A DNA stretch of 32,476 bases from Bacteroidales bacterium (GTDB taxonomy: Bacteria > Bacteroidota > Bacteroidia > Bacteroidales > UBA932), in contig SFMU01000036.1 of assembly GCA_004552965.1 (NCBI GenBank), positions 1-32,476 of the forward strand, in the 5' to 3' direction. Position 1 is the first letter of the stretch. The number at the start of each line of letters is the position of its first letter. This document shows, in pieces, positions 16,941 through 25,482 of the stretch. Below the pieces are notes generated by a model, which was not told the DNA's origin, did not search any database, and was given only the letters and a program-made list of their open reading frames with translations. Made by a program: the position numbers and the translations under genes.

Positions 16941-17555
16941 TCAGTATAGAATCAGCCCCAGGATTCCTCCGGCGATGATGATCGGAATCGGTCCTATCTT
17001 GAAACCCAGCGAGGCGACCACCGCGGCGGCGAAAAGAATCCAGCTTGCAAGATCCGGGAAGTTGTCCTTCACGACTTCTGCCGTCATCTCCGAAAACAGG
17101 GGAGTCCCGCTCCAGCCCACGTTGAACATCAGTATCAGGGCGGCTGCGCCTATCAGTCCTGCCACTGCAGGCCGTATCCAGCTCATGACCCCTTCGAAAA
17201 TCCGGTTATCCTTGAATTTCGTGTAGAACCGGACGATTGCCAGGATGATCAGGAAGGAGGGCAGCATGATTGCAAAGGTGGCAGTCATCGAACCCAGAAC
17301 ACCTGCAAGATGTCCGGCGCCGGCATCCGTGACCACCTCATAGCCTACATAGGTGGCGCAGTTGATCCCGACCGGTCCCGGAGTCATCTGCGAAATGGCC
17401 ACAATGTCAGTGAATGCGCTTTCAGTCAGCCATCCGTGGATGGTGACAATCTGTGTCTGGATGAGGGAAAGCATCGCATAGCCTCCTCCGAAAGTGAAGA
17501 GTCCTATGATGAAGAACACCCCGAAGAGCTGCAGGTAAAGTTCAATCTCAGCCAT
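16941..17555 (-). CDS. Chromate transporter family protein, half-size ChrA (second of pair)
   Basis: Predicted 204-residue membrane protein with the CHR domain: FTFGGGYAMLSLIQ near residues 20-33, the QMTPGPVGIN motif near residue 55, and about six hydrophobic helices. Short CHR proteins usually act as pairs with opposite topology; the partner gene overlaps its start by 8 bases. Such pairs export chromate in tested cases, but in gut Bacteroidales the physiological anion is unknown. Confidence 0.92.
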   Translation of the reverse strand: MAEIELYLQLFGVFFIIGLFTFGGGYAMLSLIQTQIVTIHGWLTESAFTDIVAISQMTPGPVGINCATYVGYEVVTDAGAGHLAGVLGSMTATFAIMLPSFLIILAIVRFYTKFKDNRIFEGVMSWIRPAVAGLIGAAALILMFNVGWSGTPLFSEMTAEVVKDNFPDLASWILFAAAVVASLGFKIGPIPIIIAGGILGLILY

Positions 17556-18096
17556 TGCGGGACCTCCTTTCCTTGAATATGCTGACGGCAGTGCCGGTCA
17601 CAAGCAGGACCAGCAGGATCCAGATCGGCGAAATCTGCAGGAATGCGACCCCTGCCATCGCTCCGGCTGTGATTGCCCACGCCCACCAGGTCCCGTTGTT
17701 CTTCATCGCCATCCTGATCATCGGAACGACAATCAGCGACACGACCACGGGACGTATGCCTTTGAATATCCTGACCACCACCGGATTGTCCTGGTAGCCG
17801 GAAAAGACCATTGCGATTGCCAGGATGATCAGAAATGAAGGGAGGGTGGCTCCGAGGGTGGCTGCTATGCTGCCCTTCACGCCCCTGAGCCTGTAGCCTG
17901 CGAAGACAGACATGTTGACTGCGAGCACTCCCGGAGCAGACTGGGCGAGAGCGATGATGTCCGGAAGCTCTTCATCGGTCATCCATCCTCTCCTGACCAT
18001 CTCGTCACGTATCAGGGGAATCATCGCGTAGCCTCCGCCGATGGTGAAGGCTCCGATTTTGGCAAACACCAGAAATATTTTCCAAAGAGATGTCAT
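17548..18096 (-). CDS. Chromate transporter family protein, half-size ChrA (first of pair)
   Basis: Predicted 182-residue CHR-domain membrane protein, paralogue of the downstream gene. It shows FTIGGGYAMIPLIRDEMVRRGW near residues 17-38 and AQSAPGVLAVNMSVFAGY near residues 52-70, then several hydrophobic helices and a basic tail (KERRSRNG). It leads the transcription unit, with a -7 box about 60 bases upstream at 18156-18163. Confidence 0.92.
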   Translation of the reverse strand: MTSLWKIFLVFAKIGAFTIGGGYAMIPLIRDEMVRRGWMTDEELPDIIALAQSAPGVLAVNMSVFAGYRLRGVKGSIAATLGATLPSFLIILAIAMVFSGYQDNPVVVRIFKGIRPVVVSLIVVPMIRMAMKNNGTWWAWAITAGAMAGVAFLQISPIWILLVLLVTGTAVSIFKERRSRNG

Positions 18097-18155
18097 TTTC
18101 TCATTTGTTCCCGGGCTGATGACCGTCAGCCTCGTCCGGGGATGAACCGATTTTC

Positions 18156-18163
18156 CAAAGATA
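18156..18163 (-). promoter_or_regulatory. -7 box for the chromate transporter genes
   Basis: The minus strand reads TATCTTTG, an exact -7 match, giving a leader of about 50 bases before the start at 18096. No convincing -33 TTG is seen at the right distance, and the expected site overlaps the divergent CotH gene promoter. Confidence 0.5.
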
Positions 18164-18175
18164 GTGATTTTTTCG

Positions 18176-18183
18176 TATATTCG
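18176..18183 (+). promoter_or_regulatory. -7 box candidate for the CotH-family gene
   Basis: TATATTCG differs from TAnnTTTG by one base and lies only five bases before ATG 18189, so the transcript would start at or next to the initiation codon. No -33 TTG is apparent. Weak support. Confidence 0.35.
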
Positions 18184-18188
18184 CTTTT

Positions 18189-19757
18189 ATGAAATCCTTC
18201 AAAGCCATCAAGATCGCCTGCCTGTACCTTGCCTTTGTGCTCGCGGCAGCCTCCTGTCAGGAAAAGTCTGACGGGCCGGATGATTATGTCGTCCCTTCCA
18301 TTGACCTCAAACTTGACACGTTCGGTTTCCTTGCCGTGAACAATCCCCTCCTTGACGGCGAGGATGCCTGGGGCCGGATCGAAGGCGACACCGTATACAT
18401 CGATTGTCCCGGAGTCACGTCTCTCAATCAGATGATTCCAACCTTTTCAGGAAGCTATGTCAAGGTTCTTGTGGATGGGGTGAAAATCACTCCCGGGCAG
18501 TCTGTCGTCAATTTCTCCAAAGCGAGGGAAGTGGTGCTTCAGGGGTACTCGGACAGCAAGACGAAGAAATATTCACTCTGCATACGGATCCAGAACCTCA
18601 TCCCCAAGGTCTCCCTCAGGACCGGCTCGGAAATCACCAGCAGGACCGAGTACCAGACTGCGACGGTGACTGTCACGAACTACCCTTATGACGTCGACTT
18701 CTCGGCATCGGGAAAAGCGAAGGGGAGAGGGAATGCAACATTTCTGAGCTACCCGAAGAAGTCTTACAAGTTCAAGCTGGACGAGAGCCGGAAGGTCTGC
18801 GGATTCAGGAAGAACCGTGACTGGGTGCTCCTGGCGGAGTACTGCGACAAGTCTCTGATGAGGACGACCTACATGAATGCGCTTTCCAAGGCTGCAGGCT
18901 GCGAATGGACTCCTGAATCGGCCCATGTGGAACTCTATCTCAACGGATCCTACAATGGAGTGTACCTGCTGACAGAGCAGGTCGAAGAGGCGAACCACAA
19001 GATCGAAATCAGTGATGATGGCTTCATCATCGAGGATGACAACTACTATTCCTGGGAACCGCTCTATTTCAGGACCTCTCTCTACGGACGGCCTTACACA
19101 TTCAAGTATCCGGATGTCTCTGATGGCGCAATCACCAAGAATGACGACAACTACACCTACATCAAGACTTTCATGGATGAGATGGAGGCGGCTCTGCGTA
19201 GCGGAGATTTCCAGGACCCCGAGAAGGGTTACCGGAAGTACATCGATGTGCCGAGCTTCGTCAGATGGTACCTGGTGATGGAACTGCTCTCGTGCCAGGA
19301 TCCGAACTTCTTCTATGTTCTTCCGACCCGTGGCGCCAGGCTCAAGATGTATCCGGCCTGGGATGCGGAATGGACCCTGGGCAATGCCTATGCGGGTCCC
19401 GGCGGATGGACCTCACTCCCGTCCGATTTCGAGAAGATGGAGAACTGGAGGAAGAAGCGCTATTTCCCGGAACTGTTCAGGGATCCGTACTTTGTGGAAC
19501 AGGTGTATCTGACCTGGCAGGAACTCAAGGGCAACCTCGATTCGGTGCGCGATGCTGTTGCGCAGGAGACCGAGACCATCCGTCTGGCCCAGGAGGATAA
19601 CTTCAAGAGGTGGGATATCCTCAACCGCTATGTGTCCGTGGAACAGATTCTGTTCGGCTCCTGGGAGAAGGAACTTGAATATGCCGCGAGCTGGTTCGAG
19701 AAGAGGATAGTCTGGTTCGATTCCTACATCTCAGACCTTTACGACAGCAGTCGCTGA
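18189..19757 (+). CDS. CotH-kinase-family lipoprotein
   Basis: Predicted 522-residue surface or periplasmic lipoprotein. The signal peptide ends in LAAASC (lipid Cys 23). A beta-rich N-terminal domain (about residues 35-140, FGFLAVNNPLL to KKYSLCIRIQ) resembles Ig-like/DUF5018-type modules. The CotH domain spans about residues 145-500: GRGNATFLSYPKKSYKFKL, NRDWVLLAEYCDKSLMRTTYMNALSK, VELYLNGSYNGVYLLTEQVEEANHKIEI, RWYLVMELLSCQDPNFFYV and MYPAWDAEWTLGN (the D-x-E/D metal-binding type segment). CotH proteins of spores phosphorylate coat proteins; the substrate of bacteroidal versions is unknown. It is single, divergent from chrA and convergent with the metalloprotease. Confidence 0.9.
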   Translation: MKSFKAIKIACLYLAFVLAAASCQEKSDGPDDYVVPSIDLKLDTFGFLAVNNPLLDGEDAWGRIEGDTVYIDCPGVTSLNQMIPTFSGSYVKVLVDGVKITPGQSVVNFSKAREVVLQGYSDSKTKKYSLCIRIQNLIPKVSLRTGSEITSRTEYQTATVTVTNYPYDVDFSASGKAKGRGNATFLSYPKKSYKFKLDESRKVCGFRKNRDWVLLAEYCDKSLMRTTYMNALSKAAGCEWTPESAHVELYLNGSYNGVYLLTEQVEEANHKIEISDDGFIIEDDNYYSWEPLYFRTSLYGRPYTFKYPDVSDGAITKNDDNYTYIKTFMDEMEAALRSGDFQDPEKGYRKYIDVPSFVRWYLVMELLSCQDPNFFYVLPTRGARLKMYPAWDAEWTLGNAYAGPGGWTSLPSDFEKMENWRKKRYFPELFRDPYFVEQVYLTWQELKGNLDSVRDAVAQETETIRLAQEDNFKRWDILNRYVSVEQILFGSWEKELEYAASWFEKRIVWFDSYISDLYDSSR

Positions 19758-19775
19758 GACAGCGCGGAACTGCAG

Positions 19776-19797
19776 GGAGGCTGCTCTAGCGGCCTCC
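19776..19797. terminator. Hairpin between convergent genes
   Basis: GGAGGC (19776-19781) pairs with GCCTCC (19792-19797) around a 10-base loop in the 28-base gap between the CotH stop and the metalloprotease stop, overlapping the latter's last codons. No T-tract follows, so intrinsic termination is uncertain. Confidence 0.35.
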
Positions 19798-22344
19798 TGT
19801 TGCAATTCTGTAGAGCTGCTCGTAATGAGCCCTGTACTCTGAAGGGCCATGATGCCTGCGTCTGTCCGAGACTCTGGCAAGTTTCTTCAGGAAGAGGATG
19901 GAGCAGCCGGCCCTGTTGTCGATGGCTTTCGTGTCCACAGCCTTCAGGTAAGGACTTCTGTCTTCACCGAAGCCATCCGGAACGGCAATCTCCCCGTCAG
20001 CCTCTTCGGCAGTCTCTCCGCCATATTCATTGGCATCTTCTTCGGCATATTCAGCAGCAAGCGCGGTCTTGACGCTCACGCCGGCGCTCTTGGCGCACAG
20101 GGTGACCACACTCCTTTGTATGGTCATGATCGCCGATGCCGGCCTTTTTTCGCTGAACAGAGCATCGAAAAGGTCGTCGTAGTACTCGCTCAATGAATAT
20201 GCCTCCCCCTCATCGGCCACGGAAGCCGCAAGAATGATTCTCCCGGGGGCCTCTGTCACGAGCTCCGAGGCCATTGTCTGGGCAACCTTGTTGGCGGCAG
20301 GCGCATGAAGAGGAAAGCCTGCAGTCACCTCCCTGCCATCCAGCCAGTCCGACTGACGGATCTGGGCAAAAGCCCAACGCAGGGATTCTCTCTGGACATC
20401 TGCCGGAACCACACTCACGCTTTGCCCCGGAGTGCCCTCCTTGACCTGCCTCAGACGGATTCCTCCGATCTGTGAAAGGACATTGCCCAGGTATCTGTTG
20501 TACTGGGCCACAATCTGGGAATGGAGGTCTGCCCTGTGCGAGAAGTCAGGATCGTCCGTGATCCATGTGTTGAGGTTTGAAAGAATGTACCTGAGGTTGC
20601 TGATGCCATAGTCACCGGCCTTGACCGGGTCGTCGCCCAGGTCCTCCGAGCGGGCACTCGGGTCGTATTCCCCGCTGCCGAGCTGCTGTGCTCCGTAGGC
20701 GAAACGGGGGTCAGAGGCCTTTTCGTCGATGAATCTCTCCCTGATCGAAGCCTCTTCCCACATGTCGGCGGCCTCCGGGACAGGACGGTAGAGCCAGTCG
20801 ATGGCATATTCGTCATAGATTCCCAGCGTCGGCGGAGTCAGCCTGACTCCCTTGTCGGAAGGCTGGGCGATGTAGTTGAAGCGGGCATAGTCCATGATCG
20901 AAGGAGTCGTGCCGTACTTGGCCGTGAAGGTCGCGCTCCGCAGCGAATCCACAGGGAATGTGGAGGATGCGCTCATGTTGTGCATCAGACCGAGAGTGTG
21001 GCCGATCTCGTGAGTGACGACATATTCAAGAGACTCGTCCAGGACTTCCTTCGGAAGCTTCTTGCCGCGCACTCTCTCGTCGACCTGGGCTGTCTGCACG
21101 AAGCGCCAGTTGTTGATGAGCCTGATGACGTCGTTGTAGACAAGGACGGACGCGTTGAGGATTTCTCCGGTGACAGGATCCACCCACGACGGCCCCATCG
21201 CGTTCATCGTGGCGTTCGGGATGTACCTGATGCATGAATATTTGAGGTTGTCAGGGTCGAACTGAGGGTCCTCTTCCGGAGAAGGGAAGTCCCTGACCTG
21301 CATGACATCCTTCAGACCGAGTTTCTCGAATGCGATGTTCCAGTTGAGGACGGCCTTGCGGACCGGCTCCTTCCATTCCTGAGGGAAGGCATTGTCGATG
21401 TACCACAGGATAGGCTTGCGCACGGTCGTGAGCTCGCCCCTTTTCCAGGCTTCCACGTCCGTAGGCTCGATTCTCCACCTGTTGGCAATCCGGTAGGTTT
21501 TGAAACCGTCAGCCTCCGTGGACAATTCTATCCTTGCTCCTCCGTTGCTGTTGCCGGTCGAGAACACCCCGATCCTGGAGTCCTGGATCCTCGGCCTCAT
21601 CAGGTCCTCCGGAAGAAGCAGGAATGAGACCGTGGACGACATCGATCCTCCCCCGGTGACAATCTTGATCCCCAGGAAGGAACGCGAAGTCTCCACATTG
21701 TTGTTGATGACGATGGAGGCATTGTCGTCGAAGGCTTTCATGTCGCTGAACCAGGTTGTCAGCCCTTCGCCTTTGACCGTGAATCCCTTGTCCTTCGGCT
21801 TCAGGTCATCGATCAGCGAAGTGGCATCGAAGAAGAAAGACGAGCTGTCAGGACTGAAAGCACTGACTGACAGCCTCTTGAACACGTTCTGGGTGTAGTT
21901 CCTCTCCATGGCCTTCTGCATTCCGGGATCCATTGACGAGGCACCGGTCTGCGGAGTCTTCAGGACAACGACGGAGTCCTCCAGCCCGACAGTGAAGCAG
22001 ACCGGTTTGGCGTATTTGTAGCCGACATTGATCGAGGAAGGATCGCTGACCGTGCTGACCGTCCCGCCGGCGAGGACTCTGCGCCCCAGATTCTCCTTGC
22101 GGTACTCGATGTAAACCTTGCCCTTCGAAGTCTTATGGAGACTTATGAATCCGCCTTCGGCGCTTTCCTTGATCTCCGACTGGAGCTTTTCGAACGGAGT
22201 CTTCTTCACCGCCTTCCTGACGGTTGTGCTGTCTTTTGTCTCTTTCCTGTCCTGCTCGGTTTTTCCGGCGGCGTTGCCTGCAAGGGAAGAGAAACACAGG
22301 GCTGCGATTGTCGCAAGCGCTGCAAAGCTTTTCCTGATATTCAT
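19786..22344 (-). CDS. Secreted zinc-dependent metalloprotease (DUF5118/DUF5117/DUF4953 type)
   Basis: Predicted 852-residue exported metalloprotease common in Bacteroidota. ATG 22344 starts a good signal peptide (MNIRKSFAALATIAALCFSSLAGNAAG); the frame is open to 22587 but that part is antisense to the phosphoesterase gene. The N-terminal part carries the DUF5118/DUF5117-like beta domains (FEKLQSEIKESAEGGFISLHK, FVQTA, WRIEPTD). The zinc motif HEIGHTLGLMHN is at about residues 444-455, and a metzincin-like Met-turn SIMDYARF follows near 481. The C-terminal DUF4953-like region completes the usual length. Substrate unknown. It has its own promoter candidate with a palindrome. Confidence 0.93.
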   Translation of the reverse strand: MNIRKSFAALATIAALCFSSLAGNAAGKTEQDRKETKDSTTVRKAVKKTPFEKLQSEIKESAEGGFISLHKTSKGKVYIEYRKENLGRRVLAGGTVSTVSDPSSINVGYKYAKPVCFTVGLEDSVVVLKTPQTGASSMDPGMQKAMERNYTQNVFKRLSVSAFSPDSSSFFFDATSLIDDLKPKDKGFTVKGEGLTTWFSDMKAFDDNASIVINNNVETSRSFLGIKIVTGGGSMSSTVSFLLLPEDLMRPRIQDSRIGVFSTGNSNGGARIELSTEADGFKTYRIANRWRIEPTDVEAWKRGELTTVRKPILWYIDNAFPQEWKEPVRKAVLNWNIAFEKLGLKDVMQVRDFPSPEEDPQFDPDNLKYSCIRYIPNATMNAMGPSWVDPVTGEILNASVLVYNDVIRLINNWRFVQTAQVDERVRGKKLPKEVLDESLEYVVTHEIGHTLGLMHNMSASSTFPVDSLRSATFTAKYGTTPSIMDYARFNYIAQPSDKGVRLTPPTLGIYDEYAIDWLYRPVPEAADMWEEASIRERFIDEKASDPRFAYGAQQLGSGEYDPSARSEDLGDDPVKAGDYGISNLRYILSNLNTWITDDPDFSHRADLHSQIVAQYNRYLGNVLSQIGGIRLRQVKEGTPGQSVSVVPADVQRESLRWAFAQIRQSDWLDGREVTAGFPLHAPAANKVAQTMASELVTEAPGRIILAASVADEGEAYSLSEYYDDLFDALFSEKRPASAIMTIQRSVVTLCAKSAGVSVKTALAAEYAEEDANEYGGETAEEADGEIAVPDGFGEDRSPYLKAVDTKAIDNRAGCSILFLKKLARVSDRRRHHGPSEYRAHYEQLYRIATGGR

Positions 22345-22367
22345 TCTGTGTTCTTGGTTGTCGCGTA

Positions 22368-22388
22368 GTTTCAATTGAAACAAAGATA
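22368..22388 (-). promoter_or_regulatory. -7 box with adjoining perfect palindrome before the metalloprotease
   Basis: The minus strand has TATCTTTG (22381-22388), exact -7 consensus. It shares one base with GTTTCAATTGAAAC (22368-22381), a perfect 14-base palindrome centred near the predicted transcription start. The position suits a repressor operator. The -33 region would lie in the 3' end of the phosphoesterase gene and shows no TTG. Confidence 0.5.
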
Positions 22389-22403
22389 GCAATTTATTCC
22401 GGC

Positions 22404-22934
22404 TCATGCCTGTTCCCATTTCATTTCGCATTTTTCCAGGCCGCTGATCTTTCCGTCTTCCAGGTGGAAGCGAAGCGCCATCCGGGGCACATCCCTCGAC
22501 CCCTGGAAGCCGCAGGTCCCTGGATTCATGAAAAGGAAGCCATGTACGCTGTCGCGGAAAACCTGCGGGATATGACTGTGGCCGCAAATGAATATGTCGG
22601 GGTGGTACAGGCTGATGAGCGTCTCCGCATTCCTGTCATACTGAGGCCGTTTCGGATCGTAGGCCCAGTAACTGCCTCTGCGGAGTCCGATGTGGGTCAT
22701 CAGAATCCGCGCCCCCTCGCATTCGAAAGACCGGTAGAGAGGGTGCTCCAGCCGTATCGGAACTCCGTCGCAGTTGCCGTACACCCCGACCAGCGGTTTG
22801 AATGCGGCTATCTGGGCGGCACATTGCAGAGTGCCGAAATCTCCGGCATGCCAGATTGCATCCACCGGTTCCAGAAAGGCCTTCACGTCCTCGGCGAAGA
22901 CCCCGTGAGTGTCTGAAATAAGGCCAATGAACAT
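22404..22934 (-). CDS. YfcE/MJ0936-family metallophosphoesterase
   Basis: Predicted 176-residue cytoplasmic phosphodiesterase. All dinuclear metal motifs of the family are present: ISDTHG (residues 6-11), HAGDFG (near 30), YGNCD (near 52), MTHIG (near 80) and CGHSHIP (near 117). Family members hydrolyse model phosphodiesters; the natural substrate is generally not known. It starts one base after the stop of the membrane acyltransferase gene, so the two form an operon. Confidence 0.93.
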   Translation of the reverse strand: MFIGLISDTHGVFAEDVKAFLEPVDAIWHAGDFGTLQCAAQIAAFKPLVGVYGNCDGVPIRLEHPLYRSFECEGARILMTHIGLRRGSYWAYDPKRPQYDRNAETLISLYHPDIFICGHSHIPQVFRDSVHGFLFMNPGTCGFQGSRDVPRMALRFHLEDGKISGLEKCEMKWEQA

Positions 22935-22935
22935 G

Positions 22936-24090
22936 CTACAGTTTGATTATGATCTTTTTCCTGTACAGCACCAGGAGGATGCAGAAGACAATAAGCATGA
23001 ATATGATGGCCCACACAAGGGAGGTGAACTCGTTTGCCCCGAAATATTCAGAAGGTGAAAAAGAAATGAATCTCCAGCTCTTTGCGAGAACTCCCGAAAC
23101 CACGAAGGCCATCAGCGCATTGGTGCCCATGACCTTGAATGGGGTGAAAGGCTTCTCGATGCCTTTGATGTCGATGATGTACATCAGGAAAGCAAGGGCC
23201 AGCATTGCCCAGCCGCCGGCATAGAAGACATAGGAAGCGGACCAGAGAGGTTTCGAAATCGGGATGGCGATGCTCAGGATCATTGCTCCTGCAAGGGAGG
23301 CGCAGCCGTAGACGAACGTCCTCAGGGCGACTCTGTCCGGGGAGTTTTTCAGGGCAGTTTCAGGGTTGTCTCCATCGAGCGCCAGCCGGTTCCGGGAGCG
23401 GATTATCATCGACCCGACGAGATAGCCCAGAAGGCAGGTGCAGGCTGTTGTCATCGTTCCCAGAAGCCCTTCGGGATCGAAGTCCGTGCCGCTGTAGCCG
23501 TGGTAGCAGTGGTTGCTGCCTATCAGCCATCTGTCCAATCGGACTGAAGCATTCCCCTCCAGGGTGAAGGCTCCCGGTTCCTGCCCGAAGGCGAGAAGGA
23601 TTCCTGTGTAGGTGACGCACAGCACTCCGATTGCCGACATGATCTTCCCTGGCTTCCTGAGCCACAGGGCGAGGCATCCGGCAAGGATGTAGGAGAAACC
23701 TATTCTCTGGAGTACTCCGAAGATTCTCTTGTGCTCCAGCCACCACAGCCAATTGCTGCCGAAGGAAGCTGAAGGGTCATGCGGCTCTGTCGGAAAGAAG
23801 GGGTAGAGGTTGAGGGCGAGGCCTGTCAGGAAGATCAGCGCGCCGCGCTTGAGGACCCTCAGGTAGTCTTTTGCCGTGCCGGTGTTCCTTCCCTCGAAGG
23901 AGAATGCCATCGCGCATCCCATGCAGAACACGAATGTGGGGAACACGAGGTCTGTCGGCGTGCATCCGTTCCAGGGAGCATGGCGCAGGGGACTGAATAT
24001 GTGAGACCAGGTCCCGGGATTGTTGACGATGCACATGAAGGCGACAGTCAGTCCCCTCAGCACATCCAGCGAAGCGTAGCGTTTTTTCAT
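22936..24090 (-). CDS. DUF5009 / heparan-alpha-glucosaminide N-acetyltransferase-like membrane protein
   Basis: Predicted 384-residue polytopic membrane protein of the NagX/HGSNAT-like family (DUF5009, formerly DUF1624), thought to acetylate sugars across the membrane. The start MKKRYASLDVLRGLTVAFMCIVNNPGTW is typical, with TDLVFPTFVFCMGCAMAFSF in the second helix and about ten helices in all. ATG 24090 is chosen over the open frame to 24123 because a Shine-Dalgarno (AGGAG) lies about 10 bases upstream of it and the conserved region starts there. Confidence 0.88.
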   Translation of the reverse strand: MKKRYASLDVLRGLTVAFMCIVNNPGTWSHIFSPLRHAPWNGCTPTDLVFPTFVFCMGCAMAFSFEGRNTGTAKDYLRVLKRGALIFLTGLALNLYPFFPTEPHDPSASFGSNWLWWLEHKRIFGVLQRIGFSYILAGCLALWLRKPGKIMSAIGVLCVTYTGILLAFGQEPGAFTLEGNASVRLDRWLIGSNHCYHGYSGTDFDPEGLLGTMTTACTCLLGYLVGSMIIRSRNRLALDGDNPETALKNSPDRVALRTFVYGCASLAGAMILSIAIPISKPLWSASYVFYAGGWAMLALAFLMYIIDIKGIEKPFTPFKVMGTNALMAFVVSGVLAKSWRFISFSPSEYFGANEFTSLVWAIIFMLIVFCILLVLYRKKIIIKL

Positions 24091-24111
24091 CGAATAATCT
24101 CCTATTGTTCG

Positions 24112-24119
24112 CAAATGTA
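24112..24119 (-). promoter_or_regulatory. -7 box for the acyltransferase/phosphoesterase operon
   Basis: The minus strand reads TACATTTG, exact to TAnnTTTG, giving a leader of about 15 bases before ATG 24090. No good -33 TTG is visible. Confidence 0.5.
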
Positions 24120-24162
24120 CCAAGAATATTCAAGAGATTCTTCTTTTCTCCCTGCTTTGTTG

Positions 24163-24193
24163 TTGGAAGTGACTGCCGGATTGCATATATTTG
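24163..24193 (+). promoter_or_regulatory. Promoter of the AT-rich island gene
   Basis: TTG (24163-24165) and TATATTTG (24186-24193, exact -7 consensus) are 20 bases apart. Transcription would start near 24200, about 20 bases before ATG 24222. This supports ATG 24222 as the true start of the frameshifted gene below. Confidence 0.6.
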
Positions 24194-24221
24194 ACCCAAT
24201 GTCACTCAACCTTAAGCCCTT

Positions 24222-24607
24222 ATGAAGAAAAAGCCCGCCATACTGTTCCTGCTGCCGGTCCTCCTCCTGCTCCTGAGCGGGAGTGGTCTGAAAGCGGGCG
24301 CGGCGGACAGGGCGACTACGGCCCTTTTAACGAATTCAGGCTGGAATTGGAAGCCTACAATTACAAGCAGACTGTTCTCAAAGCCAAACATGTTGTCTTG
24401 AGAACAATGCCTGATGAGGATTTTTATAGCAAAGAATTTAGAACCGTAGAAATAGTTGGGCGCTATTTACTCATAAAGGACTTTCTGGATCATGACAGTT
24501 TCTGGATTGACCTTGAGAGTGTTTCAGAAGGAGTTGCAGTTGTGATAGACAAACGGGATATTTCTGAGCAGGATGATGGTCCATTATTCAAACAGATCCT
24601 ATGGTAA
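24222..24607 (+). pseudogene. Frameshifted secreted-protein gene with GC-rich start and AT-rich body
   Basis: ATG 24222, placed just behind a good promoter, encodes a strong signal peptide (MKKKPAILFLLPVLLLLLSGSGLKAG), but this frame stops after 59 codons near 24401. A plausible protein body continues in the -1 frame from about 24300 to 24607 (YGPFNEFRLELEAYNYK onward, then FRTVEIVGRYLLIKDFLDHDSFWIDLESV, ending LFKQILW). A one-base loss between about 24295 and 24350 would explain both halves. GC drops sharply at about 24330, so the gene may also be a recombination junction between a native start and foreign DNA. The body matches no family I recognise. If the short frame alone is used, ATG 24407 is a possible start (66 residues). 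Confidence 0.55.
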
Positions 24608-24636
24608 AGATCATCAAAGACAAAACCGATTGAAAT

Positions 24637-25482
24637 ATGGACATAATTAAGATAGATGATTACTACTTCTACGAAGAAGAGGAAGTCCCTAATGAAATGA
24701 TTCTGACAGGATACAATCTAAGTCAGGAGTTGGAGTATTTAGAAAAAATGGGGCTTAACAGAATAAGTATAAACCATTTGTTTTGTGGAAACAGAATAAA
24801 AGATTTATCATTCTTGAAAGACTATCCTTTCATTAAAGGTGTAAGAATAGTGAACAAAGACATAAACCAAGATGGTATTTACTACCTGAAAGAATTGGAT
24901 TGGCTTCAAATAGATAATGCTAAAGGAATTCATTTTGCGGAGTTCCCCGAATTGAAATGTTTAATCGCATCTAATATCACTGATTTTACGTTTCCAGACA
25001 AACTTACCGAATTGTATATATGGCACACTAAGATAAAAGGGGGAAGTCTATCAAATATTTCGTTACCAAGGTCCTTGAAGCGTTTTGATTTGTTATTTTC
25101 CAATATAGTCGACTGTCAGGGTTTACCACCAGAATTGAATAGACTCGGTTTGTCTTACTGCAGGAATCTGACATCATTGAATGGTCTTGAAACCGTCGCC
25201 GATCAATTGACCTATCTGGAGCTGGGCCATTGTCGAAAACTTGAGGACTATTCTTCTTTGGCGGATTGTATCAATCTTCAAAGGCTATTGGTTCTTGACT
25301 GCACAAAGTTTCAGAATCTATCATTCTCGAAAGAAATGAAAAAACTGGAGTTCTTTTCATTCTACGGAACTGACGTAATAGACAATGACCTATCACCGCT
25401 GCTGCACATCCCCAAAGTGTCTTTCAAGAATAAAAAAGAATACAATTACTCCTTCAGGGATTTCAAATTGGTAAAGAAGTAA
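24637..25482 (+). CDS. Leucine-rich-repeat protein, possible immunity-type protein
   Basis: Predicted 281-residue cytoplasmic protein without signal peptide or membrane helix. From about residue 60 it has irregular leucine-rich repeats of about 20-24 residues, for example LKELDWLQIDNAKGI, ELNRLGLSYCRNLTSLNGLE, QLTYLELGHCRKLEDYSSL, NLQRLLVLDCTKFQNLSF. The N-terminus is acidic (DDYYFYEEEEVP). It is AT-rich, unlike the rest of the window, and follows the frameshifted gene by 29 bases. Cytoplasmic LRR proteins of this kind are often found next to polymorphic toxin genes in Bacteroidota as suspected immunity proteins; no toxin is present here, so that role is only inferred. Confidence 0.8.
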   Translation: MDIIKIDDYYFYEEEEVPNEMILTGYNLSQELEYLEKMGLNRISINHLFCGNRIKDLSFLKDYPFIKGVRIVNKDINQDGIYYLKELDWLQIDNAKGIHFAEFPELKCLIASNITDFTFPDKLTELYIWHTKIKGGSLSNISLPRSLKRFDLLFSNIVDCQGLPPELNRLGLSYCRNLTSLNGLETVADQLTYLELGHCRKLEDYSSLADCINLQRLLVLDCTKFQNLSFSKEMKKLEFFSFYGTDVIDNDLSPLLHIPKVSFKNKKEYNYSFRDFKLVKK

